Of a DNA stretch of 62,584 nt, positions 47,365 to 57,953 are shown piece by piece. Every line of letters starts with the position of its first letter. The first letter of the stretch is position 1. The notes below the pieces were generated by a model, which was not told the origin of the DNA, searched no databases, and saw only the letters and a list, made by a program, of their open reading frames with translations. The position numbers and the translations under genes were made by a program. Origin of the DNA: an uncultured Christensenella sp. (lineage in GTDB: Bacteria > Bacillota > Clostridia > Christensenellales > Borkfalkiaceae); NCBI GenBank assembly GCA_910585685.1, contig CAJUEO010000009.1:1-62584 (forward strand), given 5' to 3'.

Positions 47365-49284
47365 TTAATCAAGCTCGAACGCGCCCGTATATAGCTGGAA
47401 GTACTTGCCCTGCTGTTCTATAAGTTGCTCGTGCGAGCCGCGTTCGATAATTTCTCCCTGTTCCAAAACCATAATGGCGTGACTGTTGCGAACTGTTGAA
47501 AGTCTATGAGCAATTACAAAGACCGTTCTGCCTTCCATAAGTTTATCCATACCCTTTTCAATGAGTTTTTCAGTTCGGGTATCGATTGAAGAAGTAGCTT
47601 CATCGAGAATTAATACAGGACACCTGGAAACCATTGCCCTCGCTATTGCCAGCAGCTGCCTTTGCCCCTGCGAAAGGTTAGAGCCGTCTCCCGTTATCAT
47701 TGTATTGTACTTTTCAGGCAGATGTTTTATAAACGAGTGTGCGTTTGCAAGCTTTGCCGCATTTATACACTCTTCGTCGGTGGCGTCGAGCCTGCCGTAG
47801 CGGATATTGTCCATAACCGTACCTGTAAAAAGATGCGTATCCTGCAAAACAACGCCAAGACTGCGGCGCAAATCGTCCTTCTTTATTGCCTTGATATCCA
47901 AGCCGTCATAGGTTATAGTACCCGACTGAATATCGTAAAATCTGTTTATAAGGTTTGTTATCGTTGTCTTGCCTGCACCCGTTGAACCGACAAAGGCAAT
48001 TTTTTGACCGGGTTTTGCATAAAGGTTGATATTCTTTAAAATGACCTTTTCGGACGTATAGCCGAAAACAACGTTTTCAAAGCGTATATCTCCCATGAGC
48101 GGAACGTATTCCGCGCCGTTTTGGGTGGGCTTTTTCCAAGCCCATTTGCCTTGTTCGTGTTCCCCGAAGGTGAGCGTGATTTCTCCGCCCCTATCCTCTG
48201 ACTGTGTGTCGACCATTTCGAATATCCTTTCGGCGCCGGCAAGTGCCATAACTATCGAGTTAAACTGCTGCGTGACCTGTTGAATGGGCATATTGAACTG
48301 TCTTGAAAACGCAAGGAATGATACGAGCATACCTGCGCAAGTAGCAATTTCATAGCCGCTGTTTGCAAGATAAGCCGAAAGCAGCCATTGTGAATTGCCC
48401 GTTATCATTATGACAAATCCCACCACTGCGACAAGAACATATTGAAGATACCCGAGATTGTTGTTTAAAGGCCCGAGAACAAATGCCGAAGCGTTGGCTT
48501 TATAGCCCGTATCATTCAACTCGTCGTTGAGCTGTTTGAATTGAGCGCGAGCCTCATCCTCGTGACAGAATACCTTAATTACCTTTTGTCCCTCCGTCAT
48601 TTCCTCGACAAAGCCGTTGAGCTTACCCATTGCCACCTGTTGTTTGAGGAAATATTTTGCCGAGCGACTACCTATATTTTTTATACTTAAAACCATAATA
48701 AAGAGCATTATTATGATTACGCATGTAAGTACGAAGCTGTACGAAACCATCAATGTAAATATAAAAATAATAGTCAACGCCGAGGAAATAAGCTGCGGTA
48801 TAGTCTGCGACAAAAGCTGACGCATAGTGTCGATATCGTTTGTATAAAGGCTCATCAGATCGCCGTGGGTATGCGTATCGAAGTACTGCAAAGGCAAAGT
48901 TTGCATCTTTGCAAACATTTCGTCGCGCATTTTCTTGATTGTACCCTGAGCAACGTACATCATAATTCTGTTGTACGCAAAAGCCGACAGTCCGCCTACG
49001 ACGTAGACGCAGCCTATTATTATTATATTTTGGTAAACGGGCCACATTCCGTTGGGAATACCGCTCATAAGCTCCTTAATTATAGGTGCGAAGAACGCCG
49101 CGCCTATCGAGCTTGTGCCAGCCGAAAGCAGTACGAACAGAACTACAAACGCAGTAGATAATTTATTTCTTGAAAAGGTGTAACCGAGCAGGCGCCCCAA
49201 CGTCTTCATAGGGGTTTTTGCGCCCTTGCCCATTTTTTCGAACCTGTTGCTGCCGCTTGAAGGCTTTTTCTGTTTTTTACTCAT
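47365..49284 (-). CDS. ABC exporter half-transporter, subunit B
   Basis: A 639-residue type IV ABC exporter: six membrane helices (about 35-340), then an ATPase with Walker A GSTGAGKTT, signature LSQGQRQLLAIARAM, Walker B CPVLILDEATSS and switch IAHRLSTVRN. A basic Ser/Lys-rich N-terminus is present. It overlaps the upstream half-transporter gene by 8 bp, so the two should form a heterodimer of the BmrCD/LmrCD multidrug type. The substrate cannot be read from sequence. Confidence 0.92.
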   Translation of the reverse strand: MSKKQKKPSSGSNRFEKMGKGAKTPMKTLGRLLGYTFSRNKLSTAFVVLFVLLSAGTSSIGAAFFAPIIKELMSGIPNGMWPVYQNIIIIGCVYVVGGLSAFAYNRIMMYVAQGTIKKMRDEMFAKMQTLPLQYFDTHTHGDLMSLYTNDIDTMRQLLSQTIPQLISSALTIIFIFTLMVSYSFVLTCVIIIMLFIMVLSIKNIGSRSAKYFLKQQVAMGKLNGFVEEMTEGQKVIKVFCHEDEARAQFKQLNDELNDTGYKANASAFVLGPLNNNLGYLQYVLVAVVGFVIMITGNSQWLLSAYLANSGYEIATCAGMLVSFLAFSRQFNMPIQQVTQQFNSIVMALAGAERIFEMVDTQSEDRGGEITLTFGEHEQGKWAWKKPTQNGAEYVPLMGDIRFENVVFGYTSEKVILKNINLYAKPGQKIAFVGSTGAGKTTITNLINRFYDIQSGTITYDGLDIKAIKKDDLRRSLGVVLQDTHLFTGTVMDNIRYGRLDATDEECINAAKLANAHSFIKHLPEKYNTMITGDGSNLSQGQRQLLAIARAMVSRCPVLILDEATSSIDTRTEKLIEKGMDKLMEGRTVFVIAHRLSTVRNSHAIMVLEQGEIIERGSHEQLIEQQGKYFQLYTGAFELD

Positions 49285-51061
49285 TTGCTCCGCCTCCCAC
49301 TTTGTCGTCCTGCTTGCCGCCTATCTGCGAGTCGTAAATGTCCCTGTAAATTTCGTTGTTCTTCAACAATTCGTCGTGATTACCGACGGCAGAAATTTTA
49401 CCGTCGTCAAGCACTATAATTTTATCCGCATCCTGTACCGAAGCAATGCGTTGTGCTATTATAATTTTTGTGGTTTCGGGCGCAAATTTTGCAAGCGACT
49501 CCCTGATAGTTGCGTCCGTCTTGGTGTCAACCGCCGAAGTCGAGTCGTCAAAAATTATAACGTTCGGTTTTTTGAGAAGCGCACGCGCAATACAAAGCCT
49601 TTGCTTTTGTCCGCCCGACACGTTTACGCCGCCCTGACCTAAGTCATAGTCGTAGCCGCCGGGCAAAGCGTCGATAAATTCTTCCGCACAAGCCTGACGC
49701 GCGGCAAAGCGCAACTCTTCGTCAGTTGCGTTTTCATCACCCCAACGCAGATTTTCGGCAACCGTTCCCGAAAAAAGCACGTTTTTTTGCAGAACCATAG
49801 CAACTTTATTTCTCAAAGTTTCGGCGTCGTAACGTCTTACGTCAACACCGCCCACCTTGACGCACCCGTCGGAAACGTCGTAAAGCCTCGGTATCAGCGA
49901 AACAAGCGAAGTTTTACCCGAACCCGTCGCGCCTATAATTCCCACCGTTTCACCCGATTTTATCGAAAGGTTTATATTTTCAAGCACGTTTTCTTCGGCT
50001 TTGCTCGAGTATGCAAAATTGACGTTTTCAAACTCAATTGAACCGTCTTTTACCTCATATACGGGGTTTTCGGGCTTGGAAATAGTGGGCTCTTCACCCA
50101 AAACCTCGCAAATGCGCTCCATAGAACCGCGCGAAAGAGAGATAAAGTTAAGACACATAGCAACCATCATTACGCCCGAAAGTATCTGCATTGCATATAT
50201 ATTCAGCGTCTGCAAATCTGCCGCGCCGACGTTGCCTGCAATATTACCTACCGCCATATTCGAGCCTAACGCAAAAATTACTATTATGGTCGCATACATT
50301 ACAAGACTTACGCAGGGCATCATAAAGGTAAGAATTTTTTCCGCCTTGACCGAATACTTATAGACTTCTGCCGTTGCATTGTGCATCTTTTGAATTTCCC
50401 TGTCTTCCCTCACATAGGACTTTACAACGCGGATTGCAGTAAGGTTTTCTTGAACGACCGAGTTTAAGTTGTCGTATTTTTCAAACATCTTTTTGAAATG
50501 CGGAATTACCTTGAACATACAGACAAAAACTATAAGCCCGAGTATAACCGCCGCACCGACAAATATAAGCGCCATAGTCGGCTCTATCAAACAAGTCATT
50601 ATTATTGAAGAAATAAAGAGAATAGGCGCGCGGACAAGCATTCTTATACACATCTGATAAGCCATTTGCACGTTGGACACGTCAGTCGTAACGCGCGTAA
50701 TCAAGCTTGCGGTTGAAAACTTATCGATATTTTCAAAGGAGTATTTTTGAATTTTATCGTACATATCCTCCCTTAAATTGTGCGCGAAACCGCAACTTGC
50801 CCGTGCGGCAAGCTTTCCGCCCCAAACTCCGCAAAAAAGCGCAAACAGTGCGCATACTACCATTAATACCGAACAAATTATTATTTTATTATAATTTACC
50901 GTATAATCGGCTATTTCGGAAAGGTTTTGCAATTCACCTATAATGAAAGTCATAAGGTACGGAATTACAATTTCCATTGCGGCTTCTCCCACCATAACTA
51001 TGGGGCAAAGTATGGACGGAACTTTATAATCCCTTACACTTTTCAACAACGTTTTAACCAT
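49277..51061 (-). CDS. ABC exporter half-transporter, subunit A
   Basis: A 594-residue ABC exporter: six membrane helices, Walker A GATGSGKTS, signature VSGGQKQRLCIARALL, Walker B VIIFDDSTSAVD. The catalytic Glu after Walker B is replaced by Asp (FDDSTSA), as in the degenerate site of heterodimeric exporters; its partner downstream has the normal Glu. Shine-Dalgarno AGGAGG, own promoter at 51100-51129. Confidence 0.92.
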   Translation of the reverse strand: MVKTLLKSVRDYKVPSILCPIVMVGEAAMEIVIPYLMTFIIGELQNLSEIADYTVNYNKIIICSVLMVVCALFALFCGVWGGKLAARASCGFAHNLREDMYDKIQKYSFENIDKFSTASLITRVTTDVSNVQMAYQMCIRMLVRAPILFISSIIMTCLIEPTMALIFVGAAVILGLIVFVCMFKVIPHFKKMFEKYDNLNSVVQENLTAIRVVKSYVREDREIQKMHNATAEVYKYSVKAEKILTFMMPCVSLVMYATIIVIFALGSNMAVGNIAGNVGAADLQTLNIYAMQILSGVMMVAMCLNFISLSRGSMERICEVLGEEPTISKPENPVYEVKDGSIEFENVNFAYSSKAEENVLENINLSIKSGETVGIIGATGSGKTSLVSLIPRLYDVSDGCVKVGGVDVRRYDAETLRNKVAMVLQKNVLFSGTVAENLRWGDENATDEELRFAARQACAEEFIDALPGGYDYDLGQGGVNVSGGQKQRLCIARALLKKPNVIIFDDSTSAVDTKTDATIRESLAKFAPETTKIIIAQRIASVQDADKIIVLDDGKISAVGNHDELLKNNEIYRDIYDSQIGGKQDDKVGGGANE

Positions 51062-51099
51062 AACCTATATATACCGTCCTCCTAAAATTGATACTACTT

Positions 51100-51129
51100 A
51101 TTATAGTAAAAATTTAGTGTGAATGTCAA
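51100..51129 (-). promoter_or_regulatory. ABC exporter operon promoter
   Basis: Minus-strand TTGACA (51124-51129), 18-bp spacer, TATAAT (51100-51105). Confidence 0.7.
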
Positions 51130-51275
51130 ATTTTAACAGTTAAAATAAGATGAAATTTCAATTCACATTTTTCACTGTATATGATTGATTTTTGCATAAA
51201 ATATCATTTATAATATAAATATACAATATTTTTCGCAAATTTATAAATTTTCACTCAATAATCACAACATTTTTC

Positions 51276-51304
51276 TTGCAATTTTACATGTAAATATATA
51301 TAAT
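51276..51304 (+). promoter_or_regulatory. Redox lipoprotein promoter
   Basis: TTGCAA (51276-51281), 17-bp spacer holding the palindrome TTTACATGTAAA, TATAAT (51299-51304), 39 nt before the start codon. The rest of the 280-bp divergent region is AT-rich with nothing else visible. Confidence 0.75.
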
Positions 51305-51343
51305 AGAATAAGTAAATTCGAATTTTATCCAAAAGGAGCATAT

Positions 51344-54097
51344 ATGAAAAGAATTTTATCCACAGTTGCCGTATTGGTTGCAACGTTGATATGCGCGACG
51401 GTAATAGTTCCGTTGGCGGCGTGCGTAAACAGCGGCAACAGAACTTTGAAAATTGCAAACATGGCAAATTACGGACTTTCGAACGTTGCTGTTGAAATTT
51501 ATAAAAGCAACAACAGGCTTTACAGCGGCACCACCGACGACGACGGTAAAATTAACCTTGACCTTGACAGCGGAGAATACAATGTAAAGCTTGCAAATCT
51601 GCCCAAAGGCTATACAAAGTCGGAATTAACTTTAAAGGTTGACGACAGCAAGGAGCTTACGTTAAACGTTCCCTCATTCGTAATAGATGAAGAAATGCCG
51701 AGCGGAAATAAGTACAGCCTCGGTAACATTATTCATAACTTTACTCTGAGAACAACGTATAACTATAACACCAGCAGAGATACATTGGAACAAAAGACGA
51801 ACGTTAAGCTTTACGATGTTCTTCAAGAAAAGAAAGTTGTGCTTTTAAACTTTTGGTATACTACTTGCTCTTTCTGCCTTAAAGAATTCCCCGCAATGCA
51901 GAAGGCTTATGAAGAATATTCAGACAAAGTAAGTATTTTGGCTATAGACGACCCCGGCAACCGCGATAACGACGCGGCAGTCGCTACGTTTGTAAACCAA
52001 AACAAATATACCTTCGATATGGGTATGGATACAGCAAACCTCACTTCTGCAATGTTCAACTTTGCAGGCTGGCCCGAAACGTATATCGTTGACAGGTACG
52101 GCATTATAGTCAGACAAATCGACCCGATTGTCGACGACCGTGAAGACCCCGAAATGTGGAAAGATATATTTGAACATTATTCAAGCGACGACTATATCCC
52201 CGACAACATTAATTTTGATAAAGACGAAGACGAAGATCCGAACTTTGTTCCCGATATGCCCGGAGATTTCGACGTAACAATGTCAAATCCCTTGGAAATA
52301 GACCAAAGAATCAACAAAACGGGAAAGAGCATACAGTTTTCGGCAGACAACAGCCCTGCGGCTTGGCCTTGGCAGCTTGCAAACGACGGTCAATCGATAT
52401 TTGCAGCCAACAAGGGACACCGCAAGACTTCTTCGATAATTTATGCAAGACTTGACCTCGACGAGGACAAAGTACTCACATTCGAGTATAAGCACGCAGG
52501 CGTAAACGCAACCGACCTTTTCAGCGTGTTGGTTGACGCGAGAGAGGGACTTGGCCGCACCACCATGGCAACTTATGACGCTTCCGATTGGAAAAAGGGC
52601 TATGCCTACATTCCGCTTGAAGCCGGCAGCTATGAAATTGCCTTCGTTTATATAAAGAATTCAAATCAAACTCAGGCAAGCAATGTTGAAGACACTGCGT
52701 ATATTAAAAATTTGCGCCTCGAGGACTTGAGCGTACTCGATAACGAAGAAATAAATATGCATTACTTTGCGGCAAGAGGGCGCAACTACGAGACGGGCGG
52801 ATTTGACGTTTACGCCGATGTTTATAAAGATGAAAACGGCTATTACCGTGTAAAAGACGAAGCGTATAACGGCGTAGACCCCTACCTTTATATTTCGCTG
52901 AGTACAACGGCGCCTTACTTTACAGAAGCAGGAAATACGTTATACAATACCTATATCTCTAAAAACAACTGTATTTTCAACAACAGAGATTATTACCCTA
53001 TATTCAGCGCATATGTCTCCTACTCTTCAAACTCGAGTCACGACAAGTATGTACCTGTAAGAGATGATTTAAAACAAGCGCTTACGGCGCTGTACAACAG
53101 CGAAAACAGCCCCACAGACTCCCACTACTCGACAAACGGTTGGCTGGAATTCTGTTCGTTCTTTAAACATTACGGCAAGGGCGAAAGCCTCGGCAATACA
53201 GTTGAAGGACTTGCATACTTCTCGGCTTATGACGCTATAGAAACAACAGGCGTTCCCAATGACGGAAAACTCAACCAAGTGGAATTTGAAAAAATGTATG
53301 TGCCTCGCGGTAAAATATTTAAATTTATACCCGAAACTTCCGGCGCATATAAAATTCAGGGCATAAACAAAGTCGGTACCGAAGCTTGGTTATACGACAG
53401 AAGTCTTGAAACAAACCCTACTGCAACAAAGCCGTTAAACACCTCTGGTTATGACGACTTCCCGAGAGACGTTGAGGGACAAATAACCTCTGAAACGATA
53501 CAAAACTTCTGCATGTACGAGTATCTCGAAGCAGGAAAGACTTATTATATACAAGTTGCTTTCAGAGTTGTCGAGGACCTGGGTACATTGAAGTTTAGAA
53601 TAGACCGCATCGGAGATGAATTTGAGTATCTTACCACAGCTACAAGCGGCTTCTACACTCAGATTAATAATAAGCTCGTTCTGAAAATTTATGTAGACCC
53701 CAAATATAACAAAACAGACGACGTATTCTACGATGCAACAACAGGTAGCAAGATTTACTGTGACTTTATTTCTCCTTCAAGAATGTTCACATACGCTATC
53801 GACGACTTGCTTGATGAAAACAACTCCAAAGTTCCCAAGGGCGCGTTCAACGTACCTTCATCAGTTAGCGTAACCGTAGACGGCGTAACCTACTACGGAA
53901 GAGATTTTACCGACGATATGAAGAAATACCTTGAAGAGTCAAAGAAAAACGAGGGTGACTTGTACGGTATGCTTGAAGTAAACTTTGAACTTCAGATAAT
54001 TTTAAGACTTGTTTACCAAAAGCAGGTTAACACGGACGACAATAACGAGTGGTTGAAAGCTTGCTGGTATAAAGTGCACGTCGGACCCAATAAGTAA
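51344..54097 (+). CDS. Large lipoprotein with TlpA/ResA-like thioredoxin domain
   Basis: A 917-residue lipoprotein (lipobox LAAC, Cys27). After a CarboxypepD_reg-like beta domain (about 35-110) comes a thioredoxin-like domain (about 125-280) with active site CSFC (Cys175, Cys178) in NFWYTTCSFCLKEFP and the cis-Pro segment AGWPETYIVD. The remaining 630 residues are beta-rich and unrecognised, and resemble the next gene's product. It is exposed on the outer face of the membrane and probably exchanges disulfides. The polyferredoxin-thioredoxin fusion downstream on the other strand could supply electrons (inference). Shine-Dalgarno AAGGAG. Confidence 0.8.
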   Translation: MKRILSTVAVLVATLICATVIVPLAACVNSGNRTLKIANMANYGLSNVAVEIYKSNNRLYSGTTDDDGKINLDLDSGEYNVKLANLPKGYTKSELTLKVDDSKELTLNVPSFVIDEEMPSGNKYSLGNIIHNFTLRTTYNYNTSRDTLEQKTNVKLYDVLQEKKVVLLNFWYTTCSFCLKEFPAMQKAYEEYSDKVSILAIDDPGNRDNDAAVATFVNQNKYTFDMGMDTANLTSAMFNFAGWPETYIVDRYGIIVRQIDPIVDDREDPEMWKDIFEHYSSDDYIPDNINFDKDEDEDPNFVPDMPGDFDVTMSNPLEIDQRINKTGKSIQFSADNSPAAWPWQLANDGQSIFAANKGHRKTSSIIYARLDLDEDKVLTFEYKHAGVNATDLFSVLVDAREGLGRTTMATYDASDWKKGYAYIPLEAGSYEIAFVYIKNSNQTQASNVEDTAYIKNLRLEDLSVLDNEEINMHYFAARGRNYETGGFDVYADVYKDENGYYRVKDEAYNGVDPYLYISLSTTAPYFTEAGNTLYNTYISKNNCIFNNRDYYPIFSAYVSYSSNSSHDKYVPVRDDLKQALTALYNSENSPTDSHYSTNGWLEFCSFFKHYGKGESLGNTVEGLAYFSAYDAIETTGVPNDGKLNQVEFEKMYVPRGKIFKFIPETSGAYKIQGINKVGTEAWLYDRSLETNPTATKPLNTSGYDDFPRDVEGQITSETIQNFCMYEYLEAGKTYYIQVAFRVVEDLGTLKFRIDRIGDEFEYLTTATSGFYTQINNKLVLKIYVDPKYNKTDDVFYDATTGSKIYCDFISPSRMFTYAIDDLLDENNSKVPKGAFNVPSSVSVTVDGVTYYGRDFTDDMKKYLEESKKNEGDLYGMLEVNFELQIILRLVYQKQVNTDDNNEWLKACWYKVHVGPNK

Positions 54098-54158
54098 TAA
54101 GGATTCCCCCTCCTCCCGTTTATTTGGGGGGAGGGATATTTTATAAAGAGAGGTTAAA

Positions 54159-56237
54159 ATGAAAATTTTAAAAAGATTGATTATAGCTATACTGTCGGTT
54201 TGCACGATTGCAGCGGCAATACTGTTTACCGTTACCGGTTGCCAACCCGAACCTAATCCCGAACCGCCTATTATTGAAAGCGACGATCCCGCGAAAGACG
54301 GTTACAGGATAAGTTTGTACTATCCGGACGGAAATTTTGTTAAAGGAAGCGATACGGGCAACAATAAAACGCGTATAAGCGTAGTGCTTGTGGACGATAA
54401 CGGTAAACAGCTCAACACTGCGAACGAAGGAGTTATCAGAGAAAACGGCGTTGCGACAATAAATTATAAAATCCCCGGAGAATATAAAATAACGGTAATA
54501 AATTTACCTATCGGCTATGTAGTGCCCGACGTTAAGACAAGCAGCAAAGTATCAAAGCACAGAATAGACTTAACATACAAGCAGCTTGAATACAAAGTTA
54601 ACGTATTAATGCCCGACGGCACGCCCGCAAACGATATTACCGTAAAACTTGTAGAAAATTCAACGGACGCGAAACTTATTGACAGTTTTACAACAAATAA
54701 CGAGGGCAAAGGCACTTCCAACCCCGTTAAAGCAGGTGTTTACAACGTAGTGCTTGATTTACCCGATACCCTAAGTTATGTACCCGTTTCAACAGATATG
54801 AACGGAAAAGAGATTAATATTAAGCTTGTAGACGTTAATCCCATTAAATTCGACGAAAGAGACGAACTTGACGAACAAGGCAGAGACAAATGGATAAAGC
54901 GGCTGAACAGTCACCTTATAAGTCCGTTTGAGGTTTCAGCGAAATATTACGGATTTACCGCACACGTTGTAGAGGGAAACGAGATATTCTATTCCATTCA
55001 TACAACGACGAGAGGTCGCTATAATTTCCACGTCTGGCCCGGAGCAAGTGTCGATGAAAAGAATAACTATATCGTAAAGTTTTACGGAACAGATCTATCA
55101 TACATTCACGAGGATTTATCGCTTACCACAGAAAACGGTACGTTCAACCGTCCGCTTGACCTCGACGCAAACTCCGTGTATTATTTCTCTATAACAACTA
55201 TTCCAAATAAAATAACCGACAAGGACGGTTTGGTTACCTTCGAACCCGTTTCAAACGATATAGAATTTGTTTTGTCAGAGTCTGTCCCCTTCCCCCTTTC
55301 AATGAGTTGGCGCGACGGCCCCGGAACAAAACAGATTATGTTTGATATGAATACCTCGATTATCTACTTTATGCCGTCTGAAAGCGGTAGATATGTAATT
55401 GAATCGCACACCTCTCAGTACGACACAAGTATTCAGGAATATTCAAAGGCTACAAACAAACCGCTTGTATCCGACCCCGAAGATCCTAATTATGACAGAT
55501 TTTTCAACGATAATGGCGGCGAAGGTAAAAACTTCCGCTATGAGACGGATATACGCGACTCACAAATAGGCGGAGAATTCTACTATTTATTGAAGTTAAA
55601 CGACAAAAACATCAATTATCCCGTTGAAATACAAGTATCGATAACAAGAATCGGAGACGCTTCACCCGACAAAGCTTACTCCATAATAAATGCGGTATCC
55701 ACGATTGACGGCAACGACCCCGGCAATAAATATCCCGACCAGGAAGGCACCTTCGAATGGTTGCCGACAGACGGTTCCGTCGTACCTTACCAAAAGGCAA
55801 ACGGAACATGGGTTGCAAAAATCGACGGTAAGGAAGTTGAAGTTGTTGTAGCTATCAGTAAAGAGTTGCATCCCGTAACTATCGGAGGAGAGCATTACGG
55901 ATACTCCTTTACAACCGTTGAATCGATTGGGGGCGGCAGACCTAATCCAAACGAAAATAAAGACGAAAATTCTAACAACTATTTAACTGTTTGCGAAAAC
56001 TACGACGACTATTTGGATCCCAACGTATTTACTGTCAATATGGTTAATTACACAAACTTTATTGCAAACTATGCAAAAATGGCAAACAGTGACGGAGTTG
56101 TGCCCCTTAACCGAGAACTTAAAACTTTCCTTGAACGCTATATGATTATGCGCGGCAGGGATATTGCGAATTTGGCTGATCTTGAATTCAAAAAAGATTT
56201 CGCATGGTTGCTTGGTTGCGGTTATTATGTAAAGTAA
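54159..56237 (+). CDS. Large lipoprotein paralog without thioredoxin domain
   Basis: A 692-residue lipoprotein (lipobox VTGC, Cys28), about 60 nt after the preceding lipoprotein gene and in the same direction. It begins with a Pro-rich linker and two CarboxypepD_reg-like beta repeats (about 45-130 and 135-220; VNVLMPDGTPANDITVKLV). The middle and C-terminal parts parallel the 917-residue protein (SGRYVIES..., ITRIGDASPD, W-L-x-x-C-x-Y at the end), but there is no thioredoxin domain. Function unknown; probably a partner in the same surface complex. Confidence 0.72.
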   Translation: MKILKRLIIAILSVCTIAAAILFTVTGCQPEPNPEPPIIESDDPAKDGYRISLYYPDGNFVKGSDTGNNKTRISVVLVDDNGKQLNTANEGVIRENGVATINYKIPGEYKITVINLPIGYVVPDVKTSSKVSKHRIDLTYKQLEYKVNVLMPDGTPANDITVKLVENSTDAKLIDSFTTNNEGKGTSNPVKAGVYNVVLDLPDTLSYVPVSTDMNGKEINIKLVDVNPIKFDERDELDEQGRDKWIKRLNSHLISPFEVSAKYYGFTAHVVEGNEIFYSIHTTTRGRYNFHVWPGASVDEKNNYIVKFYGTDLSYIHEDLSLTTENGTFNRPLDLDANSVYYFSITTIPNKITDKDGLVTFEPVSNDIEFVLSESVPFPLSMSWRDGPGTKQIMFDMNTSIIYFMPSESGRYVIESHTSQYDTSIQEYSKATNKPLVSDPEDPNYDRFFNDNGGEGKNFRYETDIRDSQIGGEFYYLLKLNDKNINYPVEIQVSITRIGDASPDKAYSIINAVSTIDGNDPGNKYPDQEGTFEWLPTDGSVVPYQKANGTWVAKIDGKEVEVVVAISKELHPVTIGGEHYGYSFTTVESIGGGRPNPNENKDENSNNYLTVCENYDDYLDPNVFTVNMVNYTNFIANYAKMANSDGVVPLNRELKTFLERYMIMRGRDIANLADLEFKKDFAWLLGCGYYVK

Positions 56238-56248
56238 TTCAAAGTAAA

Positions 56249-56285
56249 ACCCCACCGAACTTAAAGTTCGGTGGGGTATTTTTTA
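56249..56285. terminator. Bidirectional terminator
   Basis: ACCCCACCGAAC, loop, GTTCGGTGGGGT with ATTTTTTATTTT. It serves both converging operons. Confidence 0.85.
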
Positions 56286-56287
56286 TT

Positions 56288-57952
56288 TTAAAGCAATGGT
56301 TTTACAAGTCCTTCAAGAGTCGAATAATCCATTGCGCCGCCGTAAAACTCGGCTATGGCACCGCTCTTATCAAGAACTATCGTTATGGGATAATCTCCCT
56401 TGCCGCCCAATGCGTAGTACAAAGAATTTACACCGCCCTGCGCGTCAACTGTCAAGTCCAGCTCGTCCTGCGCAAATATCATCGAATAGTCGCTCCAAGA
56501 AGCAGCCGAATCTCCTTTTCCGTGCTGGTCAATGAACGCCTGAATATCCTCAGTGGGATTGCTTTCGTGGAAAGTTATTACTACAACGTCGTCCATATAG
56601 TTTTCCTGCAAGTCGTTGAAGTGAGGAATTTCCGCTATGCAGGGGCCGCACCAAGTTGCCCAGAAGTTAATTACAACTACCTTGCCCTGAGTATCGGAAA
56701 GTCTGAACTCTCCGCCCTCCTCCGTTCCGTCATAAGTTCTTGCGACAAAATCTTTGGGGCTTTCACCTATGCCGTAGGGACGAATTTCAGGCGCCTGTAC
56801 AATGAAATTGTAGTAGACAAGTACAAATATCAAGAAAACCGAAGCAACCGCCCACGCCGCTATTTCAAGCGCTCTGTTGCGGCGTTTTACTCGTTCCATA
56901 GGTGAGTTTGCCGTTTTAAGCTCGGGCACTGCCGTTATGCTCTCTTCCTTATTTACTTCGAGTTCCGAAGCAGTTGTTGTGGGTTGCACCTCGCTTGTCG
57001 CTACGGTAGTTCCCGAATTTAAAAGCGAGCTTATCGCGTCGGTTTGTTCGGCAGGCTGTGAAATGCTTTCGACCGCGTTGGGATGTAAAAATATTTTTGA
57101 GCCCTTCCAGCTTATCGCGTTTGTAGGACAAACGGAAATACAATCACCGCAACTGATACATTCATGGTCGCCAACGTGGCTTATATCCATCTTACAGGTG
57201 GTTATACACATTCCGCATTCCGTACATTTGGTTTTATCCAAAGTTACGCCGAGAAACGAAATCTTGTTAAAGAAGCCGTAGAGCGCGCCGAGCGGACACA
57301 AGAACCTGCAAAAGAATCTGTAAATGAATATGCAAAGTACAATGATAACGACCAGCAACGCAAATTTCCAAGTAAACAAGCTGCCGAGATTGTCGAAAAA
57401 GCGTTCGTTCGACGGGTTAAACAGCAGGAACACGCCGCCCTCGAATGTGCCTACGGGGCATATGTATTTACAGAAAGTCGGATAACCTGCGCCCAACAGA
57501 ATGGGTACCGCAATAACCAAAACAACAAGTAAAACGTATTTGAAGTAAGAAAGCACTTTGGTTGTACGGCTCTTCTTCAGCTTCGGGGTTTTTATTTTAT
57601 ACAACAGCTCCTGTCCCAAACCTACCGGACAAAGAAAGCCGCATATAGTTCTTGCAAATATAATTCCGAAAAGAGCGATTATTCCGATAACGTAGTACGG
57701 CGCGCGCTTGTCCGACGAAGCCAACGCGTTTTGCAGCGAACCGAGCGGACATGCGCCGATTGCACCCGGACAGGAATAACAGTTGAAGCCGGGCACGCAT
57801 ACGCTCTTTGTTCCGCCTGTAAATATGTTTCCCGTTATAAAGCCCTTTATGTTGGCGTTGTATAATAGCGCCGCATAGACCTGTATAAGCCGACGTCGGC
57901 TAGGCATATGGGTCGCAAACCAATTTTTAATTTTAGAAAAAAAAGTACTCAT
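56288..57952 (-). CDS. Polyferredoxin-thioredoxin membrane fusion
   Basis: A 554-residue fusion. The N-terminal part (1-230) is a NapH/MauN-like membrane module with Cys motifs CYSCPGAIGACPLG, CGFLCPVG, CKYICPVG and CRFLCPLG. Two 4Fe-4S clusters follow in CTECGMCITTCKMD and CISCGDCISVCPTN (about 240-290). After a linker and a last membrane helix (about 365-385) comes a TlpA-like thioredoxin domain with WCGPC (Cys435, Cys438). The design suggests electron flow from ferredoxin across the membrane to an outside thioredoxin, doing the work of CcdA/DsbD. It follows the CxxC-tailed membrane protein gene by 1 nt. Confidence 0.87.
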   Translation of the reverse strand: MSTFFSKIKNWFATHMPSRRRLIQVYAALLYNANIKGFITGNIFTGGTKSVCVPGFNCYSCPGAIGACPLGSLQNALASSDKRAPYYVIGIIALFGIIFARTICGFLCPVGLGQELLYKIKTPKLKKSRTTKVLSYFKYVLLVVLVIAVPILLGAGYPTFCKYICPVGTFEGGVFLLFNPSNERFFDNLGSLFTWKFALLVVIIVLCIFIYRFFCRFLCPLGALYGFFNKISFLGVTLDKTKCTECGMCITTCKMDISHVGDHECISCGDCISVCPTNAISWKGSKIFLHPNAVESISQPAEQTDAISSLLNSGTTVATSEVQPTTTASELEVNKEESITAVPELKTANSPMERVKRRNRALEIAAWAVASVFLIFVLVYYNFIVQAPEIRPYGIGESPKDFVARTYDGTEEGGEFRLSDTQGKVVVINFWATWCGPCIAEIPHFNDLQENYMDDVVVITFHESNPTEDIQAFIDQHGKGDSAASWSDYSMIFAQDELDLTVDAQGGVNSLYYALGGKGDYPITIVLDKSGAIAEFYGGAMDYSTLEGLVKPLL

Positions 57953-57953
57953 A

